DNA from: Lathyrus oleraceus
Lineage: Eukaryota; Streptophyta; Magnoliopsida; Fabales; Fabaceae
NCBI RefSeq assembly: GCF_024323335.1
Contig: NC_066581.1
Coordinates: forward strand, 229,912,539-229,976,538
DNA: 64,000 nucleotides
Direction: 5' to 3'
Each line of letters begins with the position of its first letter. The stretch's first letter is position 1. Positions 46,096 to 56,850 of the stretch are shown here, piece after piece. The position numbers were made by a program, and so were the translations under genes. The notes beneath the pieces are model-generated. The model was not told the DNA's origin. It did not search any database and was given only the letters and a program-made list of their open reading frames with translations.

Positions 46096-47924
46096 CTTAC
46101 TGAGTCAGGATCATCATTGATGCCAGAGTTTATGGTCAGAGGCTTGACCTTTTGTACTGAAGCCCCTGCGAACAACATTATGGCTTCCTCAAGGGTAGGC
46201 AGGGAATGTTCAGGTTCAGATGTTTGGGGTGGAGAGGTTGGAGGGCTTAGGTTAAGTGTTTGAGGTTCCGGTTCAGCGGAAGTGTTTCGAGGGGTGATGT
46301 CAGAGTTATGAAGGTCAGAGAGTTGAGCTTCAGAAGGGGTGTTGGTTGGTTGTTCTAGGGGTGGTGAAGTAACTTCAGGTTCAGGTGGAGGTTGTTGTGG
46401 TTGTTGTGGTTGTTGTGAGTTTTGGTTTAGAGAATAAAGGTGGGCTAGATTGGGAGAAGCGGGGTCAGAAGGTTCTGGGTCAGAAGAGAGGATAAGGTAG
46501 GGAGGTGATTCTGGGGCTGAAGATGAAGAGGTGGTTTGATTGATTTCTTCAGCTACGGATAGAGGTAGGGTTGTATGGGCAAGATTAAATTTAGGTAGAG
46601 GTTGTGAGGTTCTGGTTGTAGAAGGTGGGGTTTCAGAGGAGGTGTAGATAGGTGTTGGGAGAGGAGTAGAGGAAGCCAATAGTGGTTCAGAGGGAATAGT
46701 AGGGGCAGACTTACCAGAAGTTTCTTGCAGAGGCGCTGACGGTCTTGATTCAGAAGGTTCTCCTAGCCTTGCTTTCTTCGCTCTTGAAGACTTCTTTTCA
46801 GATGGACCTCTTTTGAACTTAACGAAGTCTGATTCTTAATCTAGCATGTCGTCTAGTCTGAAGTCTGAGATGTCTACTCCTTCATCCTTCAGACGTTGGA
46901 GATAGTGGAGGATTGCCTCTCTGGTTTCATTCTTGTAGAACCTTGCGAGACCATGTGGCATCTTCCTCTGATCTTTTAAAGCGTCCCAAGAGGTGTCCAG
47001 CGTAGGTTTGACTTGAATCTTCTTCAGAATTCCCATGCTCTTCAGATTTCTGGAGTTCAGAGGCATTCCAGTATCTATTTCCAAATCTTCCATGAGTTTG
47101 TTCTTCTCCAGATGGTCTACGAGCCCATTTTCTATTAATACGTCAGAGAGAAGTCTTCCCAGAGGGATGTAGGTTCTGGGTTTCATGTTGTTTCTGGTTT
47201 CCCGTACGGAGTCTCTGAGATATTTGAAGAGTAGTGCTGGGAGGCAGAGCTTCACACCCTTGTGAATGCAATACAGAATACACTTCTGATCTGTATTGAT
47301 GTAGTCTGATGAGTTTGATGCTGGGCGGTGAATGGTTCCCAGAATGATCTTGAGCCATACCCGCAGGTTCTGATGAAGTTCTTTGTTCTTTGATGGATTG
47401 CCTTCTGTGTTGAGTTTGAAGATAGTGGGGTTGATTTCCTGAGCAATGTACCGTGACCTAGGGTTGATGTCGTAGATCCTTCTTCCTCCAACTTTCTCCA
47501 TGTTCAGTAATGAAGCAATTGACTTTTCAGTAATCACTATCTTGACCCCCAATACATAGGAGACTATGAAGTGTTCGTCAGCGTCAGCAAATCTCCAGAG
47601 TTCTTTGATGAGGTTTGGGTAAACAGGGCCATAGAGCCGTTGAAAGTAGTTTTCCCAACCTTGTTGACGGAGTTCTTCAGTTAGGTCTACTCCATTCCTC
47701 TTCATGTTGTTGAAATCTACCAGTGATTCACACAAAACATCCAGTTTATCAAAGGGAGTTGCCAGGTTGATATGAGGCTCACGATCAAGGATATGGGGTT
47801 CCTTGTACACTGGAGTGATGGTTACGCCTGTAACGGTTGGAGTAGGAGTGCTGGTGCTTTGAGCTGCGTTGCTGGAGTTCATTTGTTGAGAAAGGTTGAA
47901 AACTGATTGTTGTTGAGCATCCAT
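46096..47924 (-). pseudogene. Copia extra ORF (ORF3), N-terminal part
   Basis: It starts at ATG 47924 (MDAQQQSVFNLSQQM). Residues about 60-330 form a globular domain with YGPVYPNLIKELWRFA and SYVLGVKIVITEKSIASLLN, which resembles the putative plant transposon protein domain (Transposase_32 type). A TAA at 46836-46838 breaks the frame after 362 residues. The same frame then continues through a basic patch and a Pro/Ser/Thr-rich linker (46080-46680) to the insertion of LTR E. It lies 3' of pol, the place of the envelope-like ORF of Sireviruses. No signal peptide or membrane span is obvious, so an envelope role is not supported by this copy. Confidence 0.65.
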
Positions 47925-48405
47925 TGATGATGAAGAACGAGATGAAGATGAACTGCTTGCAGAAATGCTTCAGAGAACTGGTTTGAGAAAGTGAGTGAGA
48001 GTGAAGTGTGTGTGGAGTGTGAGAGAAGTGTTTAAATATCCTAAACAAAACGCATGCAAAACGACACACAAGTCAGCGTTAGCACAAAAACCAAGTTAGC
48101 ACGCTTAGAGGGAGAAATGATTAAGGCTCATTAATGAATGTCTAATCCCAACAGTATGCACACTGCTCGAGGAGATCTCAAACGCCTGCCCTTTGAATTT
48201 CTTCTGGACAGCTGTCTAGAAGTTCCAAGGTTAGACGCAATTCACTCCACGTGTTTGATTTATCTGATCTTCAGGAATACCAAACGAATGGTTCCTGGAG
48301 ATTTCTAACTCAGATTTCTTCTTAACTTGGTAGAAGTATCAGAGTCAGAAGCAGAAGCTCATTTGTTTATGTCAGAGTCTCATTTTACATCTTCAGAGGC
48401 ACAAT
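47925..48405 (-). other. Copia spacer between pol and ORF3
   Basis: About 480 bp without a credible frame. It would serve as intergenic leader for ORF3. Confidence 0.6.
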
Positions 48406-48773
48406 TTATTCAGGGCAATTTTGAATGTTCAGATTTTCTAAGATAAAAAGAAATCTATCTTCAGCTAAAGGCTTAGTAAAGATATCTTCCCATTGATGAT
48501 CTGTATCAATGAACTTCAATGTTACTATCCCTTTCTGAACATAGTCTCAGATAAAATGATGTTTTATTTCAATGTGCTTAGCTATGGAGTGTAGAATGGG
48601 ATTCTTACTTAAACAAATAGCAGCAGTATTATCACAGAAGATAGGAATGTTACTCTCGAAGATTTGCAGATCTTCTAACTGATTCTTCATCCAGAGCATC
48701 TGAGTTGTGCACAGTGATGCTGAGATGTATTCTGCTTCTGCAGTTGATAGAGCGATAGTTGACTGTCACTACG
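48406..48773 (-). pseudogene. Copia RNase H C-terminal part
   Basis: Continuation of pol beyond the CACTA insertion. Reading passes TIALSTAEAEYIS, IPIFCDNTAAICLSKNP and HSIAKHIEIKHHFI, the usual copia RNase H tail, and ends at TAA 48406-48408. The frame joins that of 54134-56850 exactly once the CACTA and one TGT copy are discounted. A TGA at 48547-48549 stands where relatives have Arg (CGA to TGA decay). Confidence 0.85.
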
Positions 48774-48776
48774 CCA
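48774..48776. other. Target-site duplication TGT of the CACTA element
   Basis: TGT before CACTACGCC at 48777, and TGT again at 54134-54136. Three-base duplications are the rule for CACTA transposons. Confidence 0.92.
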
Positions 48777-48789
48777 AAAACTGGAATAG

Positions 48790-49380
48790 ACAGCGCCCCT
48801 TAGAGGGCGCTTTAATACAAAAGCGCACTCTAAAGTGAAGAGAAAAAATAAGGAGCGAACAACTGGAATAGACAGCGCACTTTAGAGGGCGCTTTTGTAA
48901 CAAAGCGCACTCTAAAGTGAAGCGAAAAAATAATGAGGAAATGGAGGGACACCAATAGAGGACGCTTTATTGAAAGCGCCCTCTAAGGGTAACCTTAGAG
49001 GGCGCTTTTAAAAAAACGCTCTCTATGTCCATGTACATTTCCAGTTTATAAGGCGCTTTTGGAAAGCCTTAGAGAGCGCTTTTAGAAGCGCCCTCTTAGG
49101 ACCCCTTTAGAGGGCGCTTTTGTAACAAAGCGCCCTCTAAAGTGAAGCAAAAAAATAAATAATGAGGAAATGGAGGGACAACAGTAGAGGGCGCTTTAGT
49201 GAAAGCGCCCTCTAAGGTTACCCTTAGAGGGCGCTTTTAAAAAAGCGCTCTCTAAGGCCATGTACATTTCCAGTTTATAAGGCGCTTTTGTAAAGCCTTA
49301 GAGAGCGCTTTCAGAAGCGCCCTCTTAGGCCCCCCTTAGAGGGCGCTTTTTTTACAAAAGCGCCCTCTAAGGTCCCCTTT
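48790..49380. repeat. Left subterminal repeats of the CACTA element
   Basis: About 14 copies of AGAGGGCGC or its complement GCGCCCTCT, arranged as inverted pairs. A unit of about 230 bp (48920-49140) is repeated at 49155-49380. Subterminal repeats are transposase binding sites in this superfamily. Confidence 0.88.
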
Positions 49381-49430
49381 AGTTACATTAAAATTATAAC
49401 ATATACTGCATGTCTCTTTATTTTCCCTCT

Positions 49431-49437
49431 CTATAAG
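49431..49437 (+). promoter_or_regulatory. Probable TATA box of the CACTA gene
   Basis: CTATAAG about 620 bp upstream of the ATG, followed by a C/T-rich leader. A likely 5' UTR intron runs from GTATTT at 49636 to TTACAG at 50045, six bases before the ATG. Confidence 0.4.
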
Positions 49438-50050
49438 CTATTTCGTTTACGTAACTGGGTTTTCTCTCTACTGCGATTACTCTCTACTACGATTACTCTC
49501 GTCCTCCGTTCGTTCTCCCTCCCTCACCGTCGTCGTCGCCGTCACCTTTTTCTGCTGCTGCTTTCATGTTCACTGAGTTATCTGCGTCCACCGTCACTGT
49601 TCACTTTCTTCTCCATCGTTACCGTCACCTTGAAGGTATTTCTCTTCTCCATCGTTACCGTTCACTCTCTTCATGTGTTTGATTAGGGCATTTTCTAAAC
49701 TTAGTTTTACATTTTGTGCATTATGTTGATTAATGTTGTTTAGGGCAAACTAAGTTTTTTATTTCTGATTGAAAACTTATATCATTTGAAGTGTGTTTGA
49801 GCTTGTGCTTGGAAGTTTGATGATTATGGATGCATGTTTGTTCATGTTCCAAACACCATAAGTTTGCATTGGTCTTTTGCATGCAGTAGGTGCGTGTGAG
49901 TTTGTATTCAATAATGATAAAAAAAAAGAGTTTAGATTGTTGTAACATGAGAGAAATGGAAGGTATATGAATGTGTTTTTTGTGTAGCTTCACGAATATG
50001 GTTATTGTCTTACTTGGGTCTTATTGAATCATTTCTATATTACAGATAAA

Positions 50051-53000
50051 ATGGCTAACCAAGACGATACCCATGACGCGAATGGATCACGTAACAATGT
50101 TGAAAAAGAAATCAAACGAGGATTGACTGTTATGAAGTCAATCATTCGTGCAAGAGACAAAGGTGTAAAATTTGAAGTACATTGGAGTGCTGAAGACCAA
50201 CTAATTGAGCCTAACGGTTCAATGTTGGCAAGTTACATTGGTTTCCTTGTTCGACAACATATTCCGATTACATGTGATAATTGGAGAAGTCCGGAATTGA
50301 AGGTTGGCAAAGAAAAAATATGGTCCGAGATACAGGTACTTACCATATATTGTTATATGTTTTTTTTGTTGACTATTTGTTGACCATATATTGTTATAAT
50401 ATTACCTATAATAACACACTCCATGTGTATGTTTTTTAGAGATCCTTTCATATCGATGAAAGCCGGCAAAGATATTGTATTCAATTGGCCGGAAAAAGAC
50501 TCTGAGGATTTCGATCCTTTTTGTCCAACAAATTTCTCAAGGATGAGGAAGGAAAATTTGTTGAAGCAGAACGGCCAATGAAGTATGCCGAGATTATGTC
50601 AGCCGATGAATGGGATAACTTTGTCGCCAAACGAAGAAACGAAAAATTCCATGTAATGTCTATTAATTATGGTATTATACAATTGTTAAGTTACTTGGTT
50701 CTAATATGCCTTAAACTTTTTTATCCAGGAAGTAAGCGACAAAAATCGGAAAAGGGCATCAAAACCCGCGTATCCGTACAAAAAAGGGCGTACGGGATAT
50801 GCACGGTTACGACAAAGAATTGTGAGTATATTCAAATGCTATGAGCTTATACATTGTCACAATATGTTATAATTGATGATCTTATAATCTAATTCAATGT
50901 GTAGCTAGCCGAGGAGAAAAGTGACGCAACATCTCTTCTGGAGCACGTATTATGGAAGGCTGCTCGGGTTGGGAAGGATGGGGCTGTCGTTGAAGCGGTC
51001 CAAAATGTTTATGACGAATGTGTAAGTATATGTAACATTATTTCTTTAATTATATCGAAAATTTTGTTAGAGATATAATTCATTTTTAATCTCCTCTAAT
51101 AATATTTCAGGAGACTTTATCCCAAACCTTACCTTCAACCGAGGTCCAGGATTGCAGGAGCGTACTTAGTCGAGTACTAAATGTTCCTGAGTATTCCGGT
51201 CGTGTGAGGGGTAAGGGTTTTGGTGTGACTCCGTCGTCATTTTATAAAAAACCCAAAACAAAAAAATCCTACCAACAAAGAGGTGATGGAGACCTTGGCG
51301 GAGTTAAGGGCACAAGTACTCCAACTGCAAAACGAGAATGCAAGGTATAGAGAGGAAAGGTGCGCTTCCGAGGCAAAAGATACTAGTGACCGAGCTAGTA
51401 TCAATTGTCAACCGAAATTTCCCGAGGTAATTATATATGTTATTATGAAATTAAAATAGCACTTTTTTACTTGACACATATACACGTTAACAATAATATT
51501 TATTATTGGTTTAGGGCATTTCACCTTGTCAGCTGTATCTATCGTCACCAACTTATCGCATAGTTGGCAAGGGAAAAGTGCACAATACTTCGGGTGAATT
51601 ACTTCACCATAATCCCCTCCCGGTGGGATATATGAAAGTTTCGGTTGACCTTGTATTAGATACGGACGCCCTTCTACCATTACCTGACGTTGTTTCAGAG
51701 ACAACGTTGATGCGAGATGCAGTCGGATCCTTTGTTGGTTGGCCGTCAGATCTAATTTTCCCAGATGCCGAGGTATATATATTCTAAATGATTATGAATA
51801 TTTAGTATTCACATTTCAATTCAGCTACAATTATGATATTTAATCAATCCTTATTACATGGTAATGTTAGACTCCTACAAGACCCACCCCTAAAGCTGGT
51901 AAAGGGATTTCAAGACGCATCGAGTCGGTTGCATCTCAAAAAGAGGTACAAATATATATACCCATTGAATTATATACGCAACGATTCTGTTGCATCACAA
52001 AAAGTCATGATTTATTTTATATGAATTTTTAGGTTCCCGGTCGAAAGTTGAAAAGCGATGGTAAGGATATTCCAACGAAGGATATTCCAACGAAGGATAT
52101 TCCAACGACGTCCGGGACAAAATCTCAAATTATGATGCGTCTTGAGAAAATGGTGGAAGAGTCCGATATTATGCACGGGTCCATTCGTAGTATAGATTTT
52201 GATGAAGGTGTTTTCGGAAAAGCTCATTTCGAAATAATTGCAAAGGAGGACATGCAACAACTTTTTGAACACGACGAATTGGGCATCGCTGTCATTCATA
52301 CATACATATGGTACTCCGATCAATCTATAATTTACTTAGTTGAACAATTTATTTACAGATTTCAATGAGTAGTCTAATATTTATTATGTTTCTATTTAAG
52401 GTATATGTATGACAAATTGATGCGGGGAACTGAATTGTGTAACCGTTTCAATTTTATTGCTGCTTCCCGTGTCAACGCAACGTTAATAACGAAAAATCCA
52501 ACATCCGTAAAGAATGATCTAGTCGATAGATTCATGGCGGCCGGCGATAATACTACACCCAGTTTGTATTTTTTACCGTTTAATTCTGGCAACGGGTTAG
52601 ATTTTCTTTCTAATAATTTCATTCTAATCTATGTATATCTTTTACGTAGAAAATTTTCATTCATCTAAATTTTTGTTTTATTTTACAGTGGTCACTGGGT
52701 GTTGGTTGCTATGGATCTTTCGAGACTAATAGTGTATTATCTCGATTCGTTATCGGATGATTGGAGTAAATATCCGGGTATGAAGAAGACGGTTGACGCG
52801 TAAGTGAAATTCCCCTAAATATTCGTGTGTATTTGTATATTTAATTATGTCTATCAGATTGATCTCAATATACGTTTTTATTTTGTTAGGGCAATAATAA
52901 AATTTAGATCGAAAAAGAATTACCGCATTAGGAAGGACATTACCTGGGTCAGAGTTCAGGTATATATTAAGTATCTTATTTTTGCTTATAATAGTGTTTG

Positions 53001-53351
53001 TTTTTTTGCTTATAATAGTGTTTGTAAGAAATTAACTATATATATATTGTTTGTTTTTCTGTGTAGTGTCCTCAGCAAAATAATTCGGTCGATTGCGGAT
53101 TTTTTGTATTGAGATTTATGAGAGATATCATTGCGTTGAATCGTATAGACATCCCAAAAATGGTATGGAATAATAACTTAGGGTTTATTTTAATATTATC
53201 GGATATTTCATCTAATTTGTTACTAAATCATGAATATGTTTTATTCTCTTAATTGTAGTACTTTGAGGAATACAAATCTTACTCAAGAGCTCATTTGGAT
53301 GAAATGAAGGATGAATTGTGTCAATTCATTGTTGATCAAAGAATCATATAG
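50051..53351 (+). pseudogene. CACTA-encoded Transposase_24-like / Ulp1 protease gene (13 exons)
   Basis: Predicted exons with GT-AG borders: 50051-50335, 50440-50652, 50729-50821, 50905-51021, 51111-51426, 51515-51772, 51871-51945, 52033-52310, 52401-52595, 52689-52799, 52890-52959, 53067-53162, 53259-53351; about 730 residues. Exons 1-4 resemble the Ptta/En/Spm plant transposase family (PF03004 type; SADEWDNFVAKRR, PYKKGRTGYARL). Exon 5 has a short coiled coil (LAELRAQVLQLQNEN). Exon 6 resembles a domain often paired with Ulp1 in plant transposons. Exons 9-13 form a C48 protease with GHW His (52693), YYLDSL Asp (about 52744), Gln (53073-53081) and DCGFF Cys (about 53095). Defects: an in-frame TGA at 50503-50505 in exon 2, and one extra A in the A7 run 51260-51266 that shifts exon 5. 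Exon 8 has three KDIPT repeats. It is possibly a SUMO-type protease of unknown target. Confidence 0.8.
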
Positions 53352-53680
53352 CTAGGTTATATATTGTTGTACATATATGTATGGAATGTTGTTGTTGTAT
53401 GCTGTTGTTGTATATATGTTGTATATTGTTGTTGTACTTTTACTAAATCATGAATATGTTGTTGTATATTGTTGATCAAAGAATCATATATTAATGTTGT
53501 ATATATGGAGGATTAATGTTGTATATAAATGGATTCATGTTGTATATATCAATGGATTAATGGTGTATAACATTGGATTAGAGGATGAAATCAATATGAA
53601 TTTTACACTTTTGCAGCATGCGAACAGGTTACCAATTAAATATCCACTGTTTTTCAAACAAATTTTTTTAAAATAACTAA
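53352..53680 (+). other. 3' flank of the CACTA gene
   Basis: T- and TA-rich sequence with repeated TTGTTGTA and GTATATAT words; likely 3' UTR and terminator region. No gene is seen. Confidence 0.5.
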
Positions 53681-54121
53681 CACTTTAGAGGGCGCTTTCT
53701 GTAGGAAGCGCCCTCTAAACACTTTACATTGAGAACTTTAGAGGGCGCTTTGTCCAGAAAGTGCCCTCTAAACACATTACATTGAGAACTTTAGAGGGCG
53801 CTTTGTCCAGAAAGCGCCCTCTAAACACTTTACATTGACAACTTTAGAGGGCGCTTTTTCCAGAAAGCGCCCTCTAAACACTTTACATTGACAACATTAG
53901 AGGGCGCTTTTTCCAGAAAGCGCCCTCTACGGTGTCCCTTTATGGACCACTCCAGAGGGCGTTTTTTTCAGAAAGCGCACTATAATGTGGCCCTTAAAGG
54001 GCCACTTTAGACAGCGCTTTCTCCAGGAAAACAAAGCGCTGTCTTTACCTATGCCAGCGCCACTTTAGAGGGCGCTTAAAAGCGCTGTTATAGGACAAAA
54101 TAAGCGCCCTCTTTTCCCTTA
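53680..54121. repeat. Right subterminal repeats of the CACTA element
   Basis: About 12 AGAGGGCGC or GCGCCCTCT words. Five tandem units of about 50-57 bp (53686, 53743, 53793, 53843, 53899), each an inverted pair joined by a CTTTACATTGA spacer. Confidence 0.9.
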
Positions 54122-54133
54122 TTTGGCGTAGTG

Positions 54134-56850
54134 TGTCTTTTGCTGGCCCAGGATATCAGATTGCTTCCTAGGAGCTGATAGTTTCCAGATGTGCTTTTTC
54201 GTTCCAATCTATCTCCTGCATAATCTGCATCACAGTAACCCGAAAGTCTATACTCTGATGTTTTCTCATACATCAGGCCCAGGTTAGGAGTTCCTTTCAG
54301 ATATTTGAGAATTCTCTTAACTGCTGTTATGTGAGTTTCTCTAGGATCTGATTGGAATCTGGCACAGAGACAGACACTAAAGAGAATATCAGGTCGAGTA
54401 GCAGTCAGATAGAGAAGGGAGCCTATCATACCACGATAGAGCTTCTGACAAACCTTTTTACTGACTTCTTCCTTTTCAAGAATGCATGTTGGATGCATGG
54501 GAGTCTTTGCAGAGATGCATTCAGTCATGTCAAATTTCTTCAGAACGTCTTTTATATATTTGCTTTGATGAACGTAAGTGACTTCTGAAGTTTGGTTAAT
54601 TTGAATTCCTAAAAAGAACTTTAGTTCTTGCATTAAGCTCATTTCAAATTCTGTCTGCATTAACTCAGAAAATTCTTGACATACAGAGGCGTTAGCAGAA
54701 CCAAAGATAATATCATCAACGTATATCTGGCATATCATGAGATCATTGTTAAGGTTCTTACAGAAGAGTGTGGAGTCAACTTTCCCTCTGATAAAATTGT
54801 GTTCCAGAAGAAAATTACTTAACCGTTCATACCAACCTCTGGGAGCTTGTTTAAGTCCATATAAAGATTTTTTAAGTTTAAAAACATGTTCTGGGAAATT
54901 TGGATTTTCAAAACCTGGAGGTTGGTTGACATACACTTCTTCTGATATATAACCATTAAGTAATGCGCTCTTGACATCCATTTGATATAATTTAATAGAA
55001 TGATTAATGGCAAAAGATACAAGAAGACGAATATATTCTAACCTTGCGACTGGAGCAAAGGTTTCATTATAGTCAATACCTTCTTGTTGACTGTAACCTT
55101 GAGCTACCAGTCGAGCTTTGTTTCTGACGACTTCTCCTTTCTCATTCAGCTTGTTTCTGAATACCCATTTGGTTCCAATAACGTGAATGCCTCTGGGCTT
55201 GGGAACTAGATCCCATACATCATTCTTTGTGAATTGATCCAATTCTTCTTGCATGGCTGAAACCCAGTCGTTATCTTGGAGTGCTTCATCACAGGACGTA
55301 GGTTCGATCAGAGACACTAGTCCCAGAGGAGTCTCTTCAGAAGTCCTGAAGGTTGATCTGGTTTTGACTGGTTCGTTCTTGTTGCCCAGAATTAATTCTT
55401 CAGATACGTTGATGCGACTTTTAGCTTTCTTTACCGGAAGATTAATTTCCTCAGAGTTCTGGGTGATAGTTGCTTCTAGCGCTTTGTCAGATCCTGCAAA
55501 GGTGATTTCCAAATCTGCAAAATTTTCAACTAGCTTTGACTTTTCAGGGTCAAGCTTATCGTCAAATCTGACATGAATTGATTCCTCCATAATTTTGGTT
55601 TCTGTATTGTATACTCTGTAGCCTTTAGAGCGTTCTGAGTATCCTAACATAATACCTTTCTGTGCTTTGGAACCAAACTTGTTCAGATGATCTTTAGTGT
55701 TTAAAATAAAGCAAGAACATCCAAATGGATGGAAATATGAAATGTTTGGTTTCCTTCCTTTACACAGTTCATAGGGAGTCTTTTCCAGAATAGGTCTTAT
55801 TGAGATTCTATTCTGAATGTAACACGCTGTATTTACAGCTTCTGCCCAAAAGTGCTTAGCCATATTAGTTTCGTTGATCATAGTTCTGGCCATCTCTTGG
55901 AGTGTCCTATTCTTCCTCTCTACAACTCCATTTTGTTGTGGAGTTCTAGGGCAGGAGAAATCATGGGATATTCCATTAGAGTCAAATAATTCCTCAAAGG
56001 ATTTATTTTCAAATTCCCCAGCATGATCACTTCTGACTTTGATAATCTTAGAGTCAAATTCTTTTGGCACTTTGGAGCAGAAACTAGTGAATACAGAGTG
56101 AGACTCACTCTTGTGTTTTAGGAATTTCACCCATGTCCAACGACTGTAATCATCAACAATGGCTAGTCCATACTTCTTTCCATTGACTGATGCTGTTTTC
56201 ACAGGACCAAATAAGTCAATGTGGAGAAGTTCCAGAGGCTTAGAGGTAGTAACAATAGTTTTCTTTTTGAAAGAAGTTTTTGAAAATTTTCCTTTCTGAC
56301 ATGCTTCACATAGAGCATCTGAAGAAAACTTCAGTTTAGGTAGGCCTCTGACTAACTCGAGTTTATTTAGCTGAGATAGTTTTCTCATGCTAATGTGGCC
56401 CAAGCGTCTATGCCATACCCATTGCTCTTCGTGAACAAACATCAGACATTTTACATTTTGTTCTTTTAAATCAGAAAGATTGATTTTATAAATATTATTT
56501 TTCCTCTTGTCTGTGAATAGGACTGAATCATTGTTTTGATTTATAGCTTTACATGTTTTTTGATTAAAGATCACATCATAACCGTTATCACTTAATTGAC
56601 TTATGGATAACAAATTATGCATTAATCCTTCTATGTAAAGAACGTCAGATATAGAGGGAAGAGTACCATTACCAATAGTTCCGGAGCCTCTGATCCTTCC
56701 TTTCTGATCTCCTCCGAAGCCTACGAATCCAGCGTCCTTAAGTTTCAAGCTTTGGAACATAGACTTTCTTCCCGTCATGTGTCGCGAGCATCCAGAGTCC
56801 AGGTACCATGACTGGTGTCTGAACTTTGCTGCATAAGATATCTGCAACAT
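54134..56850 (-). pseudogene. Copia pol: protease, integrase, RT, RNase H start
   Basis: Open for about 900 codons from ATG 56850. In order: protease active site WYLDSGCSRHMTG near residue 18; integrase HHCC finger (HRRLGHISMRKL..CEACQKGK) and catalytic core with D in HIDLFGP, D in VRSDHAGEFE and E in NGVVERKNRTLQ. RT has KARLVAQGYSQQEG, YGLKQAPRGWYERL and the catalytic YVDD at about 54710-54735. The RNase H start is GYCDADYAGDRLERKSTSG. The CACTA insertion at 54133 removes the rest to 48406-48773. All catalytic residues seen here are kept. Gag lies upstream in another frame. Confidence 0.93.

Larger units (their letters stand above)
48777..54133 (+). mobile_element. CACTA (En/Spm) DNA transposon without TNP2
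   Basis: The element is 5357 bp with terminal inverted repeat CACTACGCCAAA at both ends (48777-48788 and 54122-54133) and TGT duplications. Large subterminal arrays of AGAGGGCGCTTT in both orientations flank one multi-exon gene (50051-53351). No TNP2-type transposase frame is present, so it would depend on another element for movement. It sits in the RNase H region of the copia element, opposite in strand. Confidence 0.93.
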
